Numbered from the stretch's first letter, positions 27,699 to 37,698 are shown. The stretch is DNA of 64,000 bases from Roseburia rectibacter (GCF_014287515.2 NZ_CP092473.1:2507001-2571000); one strand, 5' to 3'. Notes: generated by a model not told the origin, from the letters alone. Numbers and translations: made by a program.

Positions 27699-30600
27699 CT
27701 ATTTACTGACCTTAACTTTTTTCACGGATGAATATTTTCCATACACTTTTTTGCTCGTGGAATCCATTTTATAAGCCCGGATGCGCACATAGTATATCTT
27801 TCCTTTTTTCAGTTTACTTATGGTATAGGATGTCTTCGCCGTATTTTTCTTTGTAACCGCCTTTTTGAATTTTTTATCCGTACTGTAAGAAATCTCGTAA
27901 CCTTTTGCGCCGGATACTTTCTTATATTTCAGTAAAATCTGTTTACTCTTGCTGTTTTTCGCAGACGTAAGAGAAGCCTTCGCCACTTTTACTTTTGTCC
28001 ACTTTGCATACAAAATGTAATCGGATTTTGCGCTGCTGCTGATACTTGTGATCTTCTTTTTAAATTTTGCATCCGTATACCAGCCTGCAAATGCGTATCC
28101 TTTGCGTGACGGATTTTTCAGTGTTACTTTCTTTCTATAATAAGTTGACGGATTTGAGGCATTGTTTTTACCTTTATTCAGTTTGTAGGTAATTTTATAT
28201 GGTACTGTAACCGTACAGGATGCCTGATAACTACTGTTTTCAGACGAAGTCACCATGATCTTCGTTCTGCCCGGTGCTTTTGCTGTCACACTGCCGTTGG
28301 CATCCACGGTGGCAATCTTTGTATTTGCCGATTTCCAGACTACCTTTTTATTGGAGGCATAAGATGGTGATACAGTCACATTTAAGGTTAGCTTCTCTCC
28401 TCTTTTTACCTCTGCTGATGTCCTGTCTAAAGTTATTCCTGTTACTTTCGCCTTTCCGGTAACAGTCACATAGCAGACTGCATATTCATCACTGCCATCC
28501 GTTGCCGCCGCCCGGATTTTTGCTTCACCCTCCGATTTTGCAGTGACAAGTCCGCTTGCAGAAACCTCTGCCACTTTCGTATCAGAAGAAGTATATTTGA
28601 GTTTTTTATTTGTGGCATCCGAAGGTGAAATATATGGTTTCAACTGATAGGTTTCACCAGCTTTTAATTCAATCTCATCCTCATCAAATTCGATCCAGTC
28701 TATCAGCTGCGGTACGGTTATCTTACAGGCAGCTTTTACATTTCCAGCCGTTACCGTAATGACTGCTGTTCCAACACCACAGATCTCCACATATCCGGTA
28801 TCAGAAACAGTGGCAACCTCTTCGTTGGAACTTGTCCATACCACTGCATCTGTGAAATTCAAAGGCGCGATCGTCGCTGTCAGCTGGAAATCGTCATAGC
28901 GCTCCGCCGTTTTTTCTGTAATATCCAGACTGACTGAGGTTGCATGAATATCCTGTGTGACGTACTTGATTCCTTTTCCGCTTGCATAAGTCTGGGCATA
29001 GCAATCAGACGGACCGTACATCGTCATTTTCTTTGGATAGGAAAATGCATTTGATGCGATCAAAGTTGTGTTGCGCGGGACTGTGATCTGCGTCAGCTTC
29101 GTGCAGTTGACAAAGGCACTGTCACCGATCGTGGTCACATTGTAAGGAAGCACGATGGATGGCAGAACTGTGCAGCCGTAGAATGTCTGGCTCTCAATCT
29201 TCTTTAACTTGCTGCCTAATATAATGTCGGTCAGAGCTTCACAGCCATAAAATGCAGAACTTCCAATGGATGAAACGGTATCCGGTACCGCTGCCTTTTT
29301 CAAGGCTTTACAGTTTTTAAATGCGTTGCTTTCTATTTTTTCTACCCCGGATGGAAGTATTGCTTCCGGCAGGGATTCACAGCCAGAGAATGCGGAGTTC
29401 CCGATCATGGTCAGGGTGGATGGGAAGTTGATGGTGGTTAACTTTTTGCAATTGTAAAATGCGCTTACAGGCATTTCTTTTATGGTACTTGGCAAATGCA
29501 CTTCCGTCAGGCTGGCGCAACCCGAAAACACGGACTTATCTATAGACTTAACAGTATCAGGAATATTTACTGTTGTTAGCGAAGTGCAGTTATAAAATGC
29601 TTCTGGCTCTATTTTTGTGACAGTATTTGGAATTTGTATTGACTTTAAATTCGTACATTCTTCAAATGCACTATCTTTTATTATTGTTACTGTATCGGGA
29701 ATTTCTATTTCTTCTATTCCAGTGCAATGGTGAAACAACATTGTTGCTATTACCGTTGTTCCCTCTTCAAATTTTACTTTTTTTAACTTATCGCAATCTC
29801 TAAAGGGTCCATATGATCCATAAAATATATCGCAACTTGTCAAACTCTTTGGTATCTCTATCTCCGTCAATTTATCACAATTTCCAAACGCACTATTTCC
29901 CATACTCTCTAAATTTTTTGACAATGTTACATTTACAAGATTACTACACCCATAAAATGCTCCACCATCTATTCTCGTCACACTATCTGGTATCCTAATA
30001 TTTGTTAATCCTACACAATTCTGAAATGCCTCTGGCTCTATTTTTGTTACAGTGTCTGGAATTTGTACTGACCTCAAATTCGTACATTCTTCAAATGCAC
30101 TATCTTTTATTATTGTTACTGTATCGGGAATTTCTATTTCTTCTATTCCAGTGCAATGGTGAAACAACATTGTTGCTATTACCGTTGTTCCCTCTTCAAA
30201 TTTTACTTTTTTTAACTTATCGCAATCTCTAAAGGGTCCATACGATCCATAAAATATATCGCAACTTGTCAAACTCTTTGGTATCTCTATCTCCGTCAAT
30301 TTATCACAATTTCCAAACGCACTATTTCCCATACTCTCTAAATTTTTTGACAATGTTACATTTACAAGATTACTACACCCATAAAATGCTCCACCATCTA
30401 TTCTCGTCACACTATCTGGTATCCTAATATTTGTTAATCCTACACAATTCTGAAATGCCTCCGGCTCTATTTTTGTTACAGTGTCTGGAATTTGTACCGA
30501 CCTCAAATTCGTACATTCTTCAAATGCACTATCTTTTATTATTGTTACTGTATCGGGAATTTCTATTTCTTCTATTCCAGTGCAATGGTGAAACAACATT

Positions 30601-33092
30601 GTTGCTATTATCGTTGTTCCCTCTTCAAATTTTACTTTTTTTAATTTATCGCAATCTCTAAAGGGTCCATACGATCCATAAGATATATCACAGCTTTCCA
30701 AACTTTTCGGTATCTCTATCTGCGTCAAGCCATCACAATTTCCGAACGCACTGCTTCCCATACTCTCTAAATTTTTAGATAATGTCACATTTGATAAGTT
30801 AGTACAATTGTTAAATGAATATGCTTCAATTTCCGTCACGCTATCTGGTATCATCACCGTTCTCAAATCTGTCCGGTTCTCAAAAGCGCTATCTCCAATC
30901 GCAACAACCTCATGCCCGTCAATCTCCCCCGGAATATAAAGTGCCGTCGCATTTCCACTATATCCTGTGATCGTAGCCCTGTTTGCATCATCGAGTGTAT
31001 AGGTATAAATCGGTACGATCGCACCGCCTGCACCTGCTCCTGCATCAAAATAGCTTCCTACGCCCGCCGGATTGAAATATCTCGAACCTGGAGATGTCCA
31101 ATAACTTGTCCAGCCTCCCTGCGCGGCAAATTCTTTCCCACGCGTACATGATGTCCGAAGTACGCCGTCCTCAATATGATAGTACACGCGCACCGGACTG
31201 TTATTCTTTCCCCAGATCTCTATACTTTTGCTAAAGGTCTTTGATGCAATACCAACTCCGATCTTTGCACTTGCCCCCACTGATGCATACAGATATGCCG
31301 CCTGTGACGCACAGTATGTCGGTGTTCCGGAACTGTACCTTACGTATTTGATGTTCATACGTGCACCGGTTTTTGCATAAATATCTCCGCTGACAATTCC
31401 GAGCGTTGCTTTTGCGGAGAGTACAATACCTGTGGTCAGATCTGCTTCTGCTGAAAAGGAAAATCCTTTTTTATGACTGTTTCCAACTACACGGAATCCG
31501 TCCGAATACGCAAATCCGGCTTCAAATTCCTTTTCCACGGTAAGCGTTGCCTCCCCGGAAAGATTATATTCCATTGCCAGCGTCAGCATACCAACACCGC
31601 CGAGCGGCACTGCCCCCAGCGTCAGTGTATGGTTAATATCTTTAAATGCGTCCCCTTTTACATTGCAGGAGTACTCCATATCTCCGCTGACTGTAAAATA
31701 ATAGTCATTATTTTTCAGCCTGTAACTTACTTTCATGTTTGAAATCACAACACTTACTGTCGCTGTGACATCATCTGAGATGGAAATCGTTTTATCTGCA
31801 CGCAGGGTATTGTTTTTATAGGATATCCCCCTTGTCATACCTTCTGTGACTGTAACACCATTTACCACATATGTTTCTTCATCTGCCGGAATAAATTCCG
31901 TCATATCAACATCCAGTTCGCCCTGCTGGTCAACATTTAAAACCGCGCCATCATCCGCATCTGCGGTTGTAATATATGTCGTTGTTCCTTCTGTCCGTAC
32001 ACTTTCTGCCTTATATGCCATGACAATATCGTTAACATACACGGCAAATGTTGTTCCCTGTTTGATCGTAACCGGACAGTTTTCGATCATAACTATTCCG
32101 TCCACATCAATAGATACGGCTGTTCCCTTTGGTACAACAACTACTCCGGACGCAAACGTACAGGTATTTTCTTTTCCGGTCTCTATCTGCGCATCTGCCA
32201 AAACCTTTTTTGCATCCGCGATCATTGCATCATGTTCTTCCGTTGTAAGTGACTGTTCCGGGAGAAATTTACCGGCAGCAACCGTAACCCATCCTCTATC
32301 GATTGCGACCTGTGCTGCATCCTTATATGTAACATCTGCTGTATCCTGATAAGTATAACTGTCTGTTTCCGGCACAAAACCAAGCATCGCATTCATGGTC
32401 TGCGCTGCAAATTCACGTGTCACTGCATCTTCCGGTCGAAATTCTTCTCCTGCCTCAAGATCGATCATTCCGAACTCGCATGCCACCATCACATCACGAT
32501 AAAACGAATCATCCGTTGATATGTCACTGTAATAATTATCCGGATAATTGTCCCCATCTACCGTAAGATCAAATAATGTTACCAGTTCCTGTACCCAGTC
32601 GATACGGCTGATCTCGTCACCTGATAATGCCCTTTTTAAAATCTCCTCTGTACTCTCCGTTTCTTCCGTAACGTTCTCTGTTTCAGCCTGCTCTGGCTCT
32701 TCTGTGACATTCTCTGTTTCAGCCTCCTCTGTTTCTTCTGTAACAACCTTCGTTTCTGGCTCTTCTGTCTCTTCCGTGACAATCGTCGTTTCTGGCTCTT
32801 CTGTCTCTTCCGTAACAATCTCCGTCTCAACCGCCCCAGACTCTTCTTCTGCCAGATGTCCGGCATTATGATCTTCTTCATCTGCCTGGTCTGTTTCTTT
32901 TTTCTCTGTCACTGTCGACTTTTCATCATCCTGTTCTGCAGTCTGTGTTTCCACAGTCCCTTTCTCTCTGAAACTGTTTTCTTCCTGTGTCTGCTGATAA
33001 TCTTTCCCTGCCACATCCGCCAGCAGCATCTCCGGTGCCGCGGTCAATGTCATACAGGCACAAAGCAGCCATGCGATCATTCGTTTTTTCAT
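27699..33092 (-). CDS. Large secreted leucine-rich-repeat (BspA-type) surface protein
   Basis: Modular exported protein of 1797 residues. Order: signal peptide (~1-26); acidic Glu/Thr-rich repeats (~85-160, units like VTEETEEPET); SLH-like region (~165-295); beta-rich region (~300-700); a long array of BspA/LRR_5 repeats (~720-1390, units like AFEECTNLRSVQIPDTVTKI); three bacterial Ig-like (Big_2) domains (~1395-1640, with WTSSNEEVATVS); one InlB-type repeat (GYAFAGWYTDAKFKKKI); and a fibronectin-III-like end (~1712-1797). There is no LPXTG motif, so attachment by the SLH-like region is probable. Such proteins bind host or bacterial surfaces. An internal 143-residue unit is repeated almost exactly. 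Confidence 0.9.
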   Translation of the reverse strand: MKKRMIAWLLCACMTLTAAPEMLLADVAGKDYQQTQEENSFREKGTVETQTAEQDDEKSTVTEKKETDQADEEDHNAGHLAEEESGAVETEIVTEETEEPETTIVTEETEEPETKVVTEETEEAETENVTEEPEQAETENVTEETESTEEILKRALSGDEISRIDWVQELVTLFDLTVDGDNYPDNYYSDISTDDSFYRDVMVACEFGMIDLEAGEEFRPEDAVTREFAAQTMNAMLGFVPETDSYTYQDTADVTYKDAAQVAIDRGWVTVAAGKFLPEQSLTTEEHDAMIADAKKVLADAQIETGKENTCTFASGVVVVPKGTAVSIDVDGIVMIENCPVTIKQGTTFAVYVNDIVMAYKAESVRTEGTTTYITTADADDGAVLNVDQQGELDVDMTEFIPADEETYVVNGVTVTEGMTRGISYKNNTLRADKTISISDDVTATVSVVISNMKVSYRLKNNDYYFTVSGDMEYSCNVKGDAFKDINHTLTLGAVPLGGVGMLTLAMEYNLSGEATLTVEKEFEAGFAYSDGFRVVGNSHKKGFSFSAEADLTTGIVLSAKATLGIVSGDIYAKTGARMNIKYVRYSSGTPTYCASQAAYLYASVGASAKIGVGIASKTFSKSIEIWGKNNSPVRVYYHIEDGVLRTSCTRGKEFAAQGGWTSYWTSPGSRYFNPAGVGSYFDAGAGAGGAIVPIYTYTLDDANRATITGYSGNATALYIPGEIDGHEVVAIGDSAFENRTDLRTVMIPDSVTEIEAYSFNNCTNLSNVTLSKNLESMGSSAFGNCDGLTQIEIPKSLESCDISYGSYGPFRDCDKLKKVKFEEGTTIIATMLFHHCTGIEEIEIPDTVTIIKDSAFEECTNLRSVQIPDTVTKIEPEAFQNCVGLTNIRIPDSVTRIDGGAFYGCSNLVNVTLSKNLESMGNSAFGNCDKLTEIEIPKSLTSCDIFYGSYGPFRDCDKLKKVKFEEGTTVIATMLFHHCTGIEEIEIPDTVTIIKDSAFEECTNLRSVQIPDTVTKIEPEAFQNCVGLTNIRIPDSVTRIDGGAFYGCSNLVNVTLSKNLESMGNSAFGNCDKLTEIEIPKSLTSCDIFYGSYGPFRDCDKLKKVKFEEGTTVIATMLFHHCTGIEEIEIPDTVTIIKDSAFEECTNLKSIQIPNTVTKIEPEAFYNCTSLTTVNIPDTVKSIDKSVFSGCASLTEVHLPSTIKEMPVSAFYNCKKLTTINFPSTLTMIGNSAFSGCESLPEAILPSGVEKIESNAFKNCKALKKAAVPDTVSSIGSSAFYGCEALTDIILGSKLKKIESQTFYGCTVLPSIVLPYNVTTIGDSAFVNCTKLTQITVPRNTTLIASNAFSYPKKMTMYGPSDCYAQTYASGKGIKYVTQDIHATSVSLDITEKTAERYDDFQLTATIAPLNFTDAVVWTSSNEEVATVSDTGYVEICGVGTAVITVTAGNVKAACKITVPQLIDWIEFDEDEIELKAGETYQLKPYISPSDATNKKLKYTSSDTKVAEVSASGLVTAKSEGEAKIRAAATDGSDEYAVCYVTVTGKAKVTGITLDRTSAEVKRGEKLTLNVTVSPSYASNKKVVWKSANTKIATVDANGSVTAKAPGRTKIMVTSSENSSYQASCTVTVPYKITYKLNKGKNNASNPSTYYRKKVTLKNPSRKGYAFAGWYTDAKFKKKITSISSSAKSDYILYAKWTKVKVAKASLTSAKNSKSKQILLKYKKVSGAKGYEISYSTDKKFKKAVTKKNTAKTSYTISKLKKGKIYYVRIRAYKMDSTSKKVYGKYSSVKKVKVSK
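29602..30780. repeat. 429-bp tandem repeat within the surface-protein gene
   Basis: About 2.7 head-to-tail copies of a 429-bp unit (143 codons). The same landmark, TCTGGCTCTATTTTTGT or TCCGGCTCTATTTTTGT, begins at 29602, 30031 and 30460, exactly 429 bp apart. The central copies differ at only a few positions, while the outer copies have diverged. Because the unit is a multiple of three, gain or loss of copies keeps the frame. Confidence 0.9.
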
Positions 33093-33243
33093 AACTGTTC
33101 TCCTTTCACAGATATGTTTCTTCTGTAGTTCAGATTCTTTTCATTCATTATATAACACTTGTTAGCTGTTATCAATACAACCTGTATGTTTTATATAGTT
33201 ACATTTTTTATTGATAAAGTAGAACGATAAGGAGATTTATTGC

Positions 33244-33597
33244 ATGGTACGATTAAAAGAACTACGTGAATCAAAACATATGAGTCAGCAGGCTGTCGCT
33301 GATGTATTTCATGTCACACAGCAGACAATCTTTAAATATGAGCATGCTCTTGCGGAACCGGATCTTGATGTAATTCTTCACATGGCAGATTTCTTTGATA
33401 CTTCTGTTGATTATCTGATCGGTTACACAGATGTTCCCTTCCGGTATGAAGTATATCCGAAAGATTCCATCACGCAGAGTGAACAGCGTGTTTTAGAATA
33501 TTACAGACGGCTCCCGCCCAAAGTACAGGCTCTGGTTCAGGCACTCGCAGACGAAACAGCTGAAAATGGTTCTGCCCCAAAAACAGCTTTCCGTTGA
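33244..33597 (+). CDS. XRE family transcriptional regulator with altered C-terminus
   Basis: A 117-residue protein with a lambda-repressor-type helix-turn-helix (LRESKHMSQQAVADVFHVTQ then TIFKYEHALAEPDLDV) and a short C-terminal tail. ATG at 33244 has AAGGAGAT upstream. The last nine residues (GSAPKTAFR) are read antisense to a ROK-family remnant that starts at ~33567, so the native C-terminus was probably lost in a deletion. It is transcribed divergently from the large surface-protein gene and might regulate it; there is no direct evidence. Confidence 0.75.
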   Translation: MVRLKELRESKHMSQQAVADVFHVTQQTIFKYEHALAEPDLDVILHMADFFDTSVDYLIGYTDVPFRYEVYPKDSITQSEQRVLEYYRRLPPKVQALVQALADETAENGSAPKTAFR

Positions 33598-34003
33598 TGC
33601 AGAATGCACCCCCTAATGTGTGATTCAAAGACAGATAGATTACATTGGAGTACTCCCCTGTTTTTTCCGCCAGCATCGCCGCATTTACATCATTTTCAAA
33701 ATATACCGGGATTCCGATCGCCTGTTCTAAAAAACGCAGACTGTAGTTTTTTAGAACAGGCGCATGGGATTTTAAAACGATCCGTTCTTTCTGGTCAACG
33801 ATTCCCGAAATCGCAATCCCAATTCCAAGCAATGTTTTCTCTGCAGACTCACCAGCTAAAAAAAATTTTACCTTTTTTGCAGCTTCTGTACAATAAGATA
33901 ATTCTGTTGTAAATTTTAAGCGGATACGTTCCTTTTTTATAATCTCATCGCCCAGATTGACAAGCACCATTTCTATATGGTTTGCGGTGATGAGCATCCC
34001 CAT
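33567..34003 (-). pseudogene. ROK family (XylR/NagC-like) repressor fragment
   Basis: About 145 residues with ROK-family sequence: GIGIAISGIVD, IPVYFENDVNAAMLAEKTGE and SLNHTLGGAFCINGKLFLGQN. Both the N-terminal winged helix (before GMLITANHIEMVLVNLG) and the C-terminal sugar-kinase-like half are gone. Its 3' end is joined to the XRE gene and its 5' end to an HxlR remnant, so both junctions look like deletion scars. Confidence 0.8.
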
Positions 34004-34006
34004 TGC

Positions 34007-34210
34007 ATGACAGTACGACTTATATATCCACGCATCACAAATACCATGCTTACAAATACCTTAAGAGATTTAGAGGAGCTTGGGATCATTCACAGAGAGC
34101 AGTTTAATGAGATTCCACCCCATGTGGAATATTCCTTAACCGAAAAAGGAAAAGCCCTGCTTCCGGTGTTTTTTGAAATATCAAAATGGGGGGAAGAAAA
34201 TTTAGATTAA
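34007..34210 (+). pseudogene. HxlR family regulator C-terminal fragment
   Basis: About 65 residues of an HxlR-type winged helix: PRITNTMLTNTLRDLEELGI then IPPHVEYSLTEKGKALLPVF. The first ~40 residues including the CxxC-type start of the family are missing. It overlaps the end of cbiB by 4 bp on the other strand. Confidence 0.75.
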
Positions 34211-35184
34211 ATGAACAACGTTATTCCCATAAGAATTAACAGACACAAACATTCCCCAATCACTGCGCTCCGATATAAAAGCACATTTACCCGCGCAATA
34301 TCTTCTGCTTCCACTGGTCTGATATCATCCCCGATATATGGTTTTTTCACGATCTTTCCAAAATAACTTGCATCCCCTGCCAGACGAAGATTTAAGGCAC
34401 CTGCACAGGCTGCCTCGGTCTGGGCAGAATTGGGGCTTGCATGGTTATAACGGTCACGTTTAAAAATGCGCAGGGCATCTTTCCCGGAAAACTGTTTTCC
34501 CGGCAGATAAGCTGCAGCGATCATCAGTGCCGCACTGATACGTGCCGGAATATAATTTACCACATCATCAAGTTTTGCCGCCGTTCTTCCAAAATTCAGA
34601 TAGCAGTCATTTTTATATCCCACCATCGAATCCATCGTATTGACTGCCTTATACAAAAATCCCAGAACCGGTCCGCCGATCGCTAAATAGATCATCGGTG
34701 CGATCACACCATCCGATGTATTTTCCGCTACCGTCTCCACTGCTGCTTTTGCAACACCTGCTTCATTCAGATTCTGGGTATCACGTCCCACGATCATTGC
34801 CACTGCTTTTCTTGCACCGTCAAGATCCTCTGCCTTCAGACGTTCGTACACTTTCATACTCTCGACTTTCAGACACTTTGTCGCAAGAATCTGATATGTC
34901 ATGATACTCTCTAAAATGCAGCCTGCTACGGGATTGAGTACATACCCCCCCAGAAGTAAGCAAATACTTACCAGACCTGTAGCAGATAATACGATCACTA
35001 CAAGCCAGATGCCTGCACACCATTCTTTTTTTTCATTTCTTATGCCTGATACATCAAGCATTTTATGATCTATTGCAGAGATCAGATTTCCGATCAGGCG
35101 CACCGGATGATACAGCCAGTGCGGATCTCCGATCAGCAGATCTAACAGAAATCCTGCCAGAAATGCAATCATATGGTAATACAT
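34207..35184 (-). CDS. cbiB: Adenosylcobinamide-phosphate synthase CbiB
   Basis: Membrane enzyme of 325 residues that joins aminopropanol phosphate (the product of the CobD activity) to adenosylcobyric acid. Hallmarks are LLDLLIGDPHWLYHPVRLIG at the N-terminus, VGRDTQNLNEAGVAKAAVET, ENTSDGVIAPMIY and HASPNSAQTEAACAGALNLR. Several hydrophobic helices are visible. It lies in a second cobalamin gene group 28 kb from the ring-synthesis operon and follows cobC by 4 bp. Confidence 0.95.
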   Translation of the reverse strand: MYYHMIAFLAGFLLDLLIGDPHWLYHPVRLIGNLISAIDHKMLDVSGIRNEKKEWCAGIWLVVIVLSATGLVSICLLLGGYVLNPVAGCILESIMTYQILATKCLKVESMKVYERLKAEDLDGARKAVAMIVGRDTQNLNEAGVAKAAVETVAENTSDGVIAPMIYLAIGGPVLGFLYKAVNTMDSMVGYKNDCYLNFGRTAAKLDDVVNYIPARISAALMIAAAYLPGKQFSGKDALRIFKRDRYNHASPNSAQTEAACAGALNLRLAGDASYFGKIVKKPYIGDDIRPVEAEDIARVNVLLYRSAVIGECLCLLILMGITLFI

Positions 35185-35188
35185 ATCG

Positions 35189-35926
35189 TTACTCTCCCAA
35201 AATTATTTTTTCATCTGTTATAAAAATCGAAGTCTCATCCACTGCTCCATTTTCATCCGTGGTATAAGACAATGTACATTCATACCCCTGTCCGCACCTG
35301 CACTGGTAATCAAAATAGGAACCCTTTCCATAGCTGTCAAATAATGCCATGATCGTGCCGCCATGTACGACGCAGACAACTTTTCCCTGTACTTTTTTTG
35401 GCTGCGATGCTTTTTTCAGCTCATTTTCCTGCTCTATAAAACAGATCTTATTTATCCTTTTACTCTGATCTTCCGAACGAAAGGTATCGCTCTTTTTTTC
35501 TGTCAATCTGGTCAGGCAATCCATGAGCCCGGCTCTGCACCGCAGGATAAATTCTTCCCGGCTCTCCCCATCCGGAAAGGTCAGTGTTCCACCGCTGTCG
35601 ATCCATCTCTGATAATCTTTATTTCCATTTAATTCGAGATAAGTTTTCCCTTCAAAACTGCCAAAATTCATCTCTTTCCATTTTTCTATGATCTGGCAGG
35701 ACTGATTGCCATATATAATCTCTTTTGTCTGTCTGCACCTTAACATCGGACTTGTAAAAATAAAATCCGCATCCGGATATTTTTTTTTGTTCTGTGCAAT
35801 CACTTCACGTCCTTCCACAGAAAGCGGCTCATCCGTCCAGCCAAGATAACTTTTTCTGCGGTTTGAATCTGTTTCTCCGTGCCGGATAAAAACCATTCCT
35901 ATTTGATTTTCTGCGCTATTCCGCAT
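35189..35926 (-). CDS. cobC: Histidine phosphatase, probable alpha-ribazole phosphatase CobC
   Basis: Histidine-phosphatase superfamily protein of 245 residues. It has the phospho-His motif VFIRHGETDSNRR near the N-terminus and the second catalytic His in VVCVVHGGTIMALF. CobC dephosphorylates alpha-ribazole phosphate or adenosylcobalamin phosphate; the assignment rests on its place between cbiB and cobU. I chose ATG at 35926, which has TGGAG nearby and overlaps cobU by 28 bp. A Lys/Glu-rich insert (~residues 165-195) is longer than usual. Confidence 0.8.
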   Translation of the reverse strand: MRNSAENQIGMVFIRHGETDSNRRKSYLGWTDEPLSVEGREVIAQNKKKYPDADFIFTSPMLRCRQTKEIIYGNQSCQIIEKWKEMNFGSFEGKTYLELNGNKDYQRWIDSGGTLTFPDGESREEFILRCRAGLMDCLTRLTEKKSDTFRSEDQSKRINKICFIEQENELKKASQPKKVQGKVVCVVHGGTIMALFDSYGKGSYFDYQCRCGQGYECTLSYTTDENGAVDETSIFITDEKIILGE

Positions 35927-36279
35927 ATCACTCGCTCCACACTCTCCGAGGCTTTTGCCAGAACGATCTGCATTCTTCCGACCTGCTCCCGGTACTCTCT
36001 TTCCTCTTTTTCGACCGGTACTACACCACATCCGACTTCATCACAGATCACGATACAGTCCGGATTCTGCTTTATAAATATTTCTGTGAGTTCCGGTACA
36101 TCTGCGCCTTCTTTTATTTTTCTTTTGACCCACAGATGGAACTGATCTACCGCCACTACACCGCTTAACTGCTCAAGTTCTGTTTGTTCACCGGAAAAAA
36201 TGTCGTTCTCTGAAATCTGATATGCAGTTTTTACATAATCGCGTTTTCCCTGTGCTATTCCACCTAAAACCAGTCTCAT
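35899..36279 (-). CDS. cobU: Short CobU-like adenosylcobinamide kinase/guanylyltransferase
   Basis: A 126-residue protein against about 180 for classical CobU. The P-loop region is LGGIAQGKRDY, with Arg where CobU has Ser/Thr after GK. The conserved C-terminal blocks are present: CDEVGCGVVPVEKEEREYRE and VGRMQIVLAKASESV. ATG at 36279 is fixed by GGAGGT 5 bases upstream. CobU phosphorylates and guanylylates adenosylcobinamide. Because the central region is shortened and the P-loop is altered, whether both reactions persist is uncertain. Confidence 0.8.
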   Translation of the reverse strand: MRLVLGGIAQGKRDYVKTAYQISENDIFSGEQTELEQLSGVVAVDQFHLWVKRKIKEGADVPELTEIFIKQNPDCIVICDEVGCGVVPVEKEEREYREQVGRMQIVLAKASESVERVICGIAQKIK

Positions 36280-36300
36280 CTTAACCTCCAATTTGCCACA

Positions 36301-37554
36301 CTAAAACTCCAAACTATCTGCATTGAGCAGAAAATATTTCATGCCCATGAATACGAATCCTTCTTCATTTCTCCATGGCTTTTTCGTTCCATTCACTATA
36401 ACAATCTTCTTAAATGAATCCGGAATATTTCGAAACGAATTAAGTTCCTGTGTTTGCTTTTCCTCTGTAGTCATATCATAAGCGACCTGAATGTAATATC
36501 TCTGACTGCCCTGATTTACTACAAAATCAACCTCTAACTGCTTATGCACTCTCTTTCCTTCACTATTTTTTGCAAATACATCCACAATTCCAACATCCAC
36601 ATTGTAACCACGCACAAGCAGCTCATTATAAACAATATTTTCCATAATATGAGTCGGCTCCTGCTGTCTAAAATTCAGTCTTGCATTTCTAAGTCCAACA
36701 TCCGAAAAATAGTATTTCAGATTGGCTCCTATATATTTTCTGCCCTTAATATCATACCGGTTCGCTTTAGAAATCAAAAATGCCTCTGCCAAATAATCAA
36801 TATGGTTAGATATAGTTTTATTGCTATAATTGATTCCTCGTTCACTTTTAAAGGTGTTTGATATTTTAGTTGGGTTGGTAGGAGCTCCAATGACAGACGC
36901 CAGTATATCTACCAAAGTTCCGATTTCATCAACATTTTGAATCCTGTTTCGCTCTACTACATCCTTGATATAAACATTAGTAAAAATATTTTTAAGATAC
37001 TCCGTTTTCTGGCGTTCCGCAGAGAATTGTGCCACTTGCGGTAAACCACCATATATCATATATTCCTCCCACGCATCATCATAATCTCCGTTAAAAGCCG
37101 CATAGAACTCTGCAAAGGACAACGGATAAATTCTGATTTCATCTCCTCTGCCTCTAAATTCAGTTACAATGTCGCTGGATAAAAATTTAGAATTACTGCC
37201 AGTTACATACACATCAATGTTACTGATGCGAAGCAAACTGTTCAACACTTCTTCAAATCGTGGCATAAACTGTACTTCATCCAAGAGCAGATAATATTTC
37301 TGATCATCATTCATTATATCTTTAATATGCTGATAACACTTCTTTGGATCTCTCAACTCCTCATTTTCAATGCCATCTAAAGCAATCTCAATAATGTGGT
37401 CATTATCTACACCACTTTCCAATAAGTATTTCTTAAACAACACAAATAACAGAAATGATTTGCCGCATCTCCTGATTCCCGTGATAATCTTAATCATTCC
37501 GTTACCTTTTTTTATTTTTAACTGTTCAAGATATAAATCTCTCTTAATCTCCAT
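36301..37554 (-). CDS. AAA ATPase with C-terminal DUF4143 nuclease-like domain
   Basis: A 417-residue member of the large DUF4143 ATPase family. Walker A is GIRRCGKSFLL (~27-37), Walker B YYLLLDEVQF, and a sensor-like VTGSNSKFL follows. The C-terminal part has PD-(D/E)XK-like elements, LEVDFVVNQGSQRYYIQVAY. These proteins are common in anaerobe genomes, often in many copies, and have no settled function. ATG at 37554 has AAGGA upstream. It sits only 22 bp before cobU on the same strand, suggesting it interrupted a longer cobalamin operon. Confidence 0.85.
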   Translation of the reverse strand: MEIKRDLYLEQLKIKKGNGMIKIITGIRRCGKSFLLFVLFKKYLLESGVDNDHIIEIALDGIENEELRDPKKCYQHIKDIMNDDQKYYLLLDEVQFMPRFEEVLNSLLRISNIDVYVTGSNSKFLSSDIVTEFRGRGDEIRIYPLSFAEFYAAFNGDYDDAWEEYMIYGGLPQVAQFSAERQKTEYLKNIFTNVYIKDVVERNRIQNVDEIGTLVDILASVIGAPTNPTKISNTFKSERGINYSNKTISNHIDYLAEAFLISKANRYDIKGRKYIGANLKYYFSDVGLRNARLNFRQQEPTHIMENIVYNELLVRGYNVDVGIVDVFAKNSEGKRVHKQLEVDFVVNQGSQRYYIQVAYDMTTEEKQTQELNSFRNIPDSFKKIVIVNGTKKPWRNEEGFVFMGMKYFLLNADSLEF

Positions 37555-37698
37555 AGTATCCGTTCCTTATTTTTGTGCTTTGCACAAATTTTGGTAGTAT
37601 TATTTTACTGCTAAATTATTTTTATTTCCATAGCTATTACTATTTTTTGTACATTTGCACTTTTTTATGTAGCACTTATAGAAGAAAACCAGATGGTT

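Noticed and set aside
29602..30780. Regular repeats resembling a CRISPR-like array
   Set aside because: The unit is 429 bp, lies inside an open reading frame and encodes LRR motifs; there are no short repeats with unique spacers and no cas genes.
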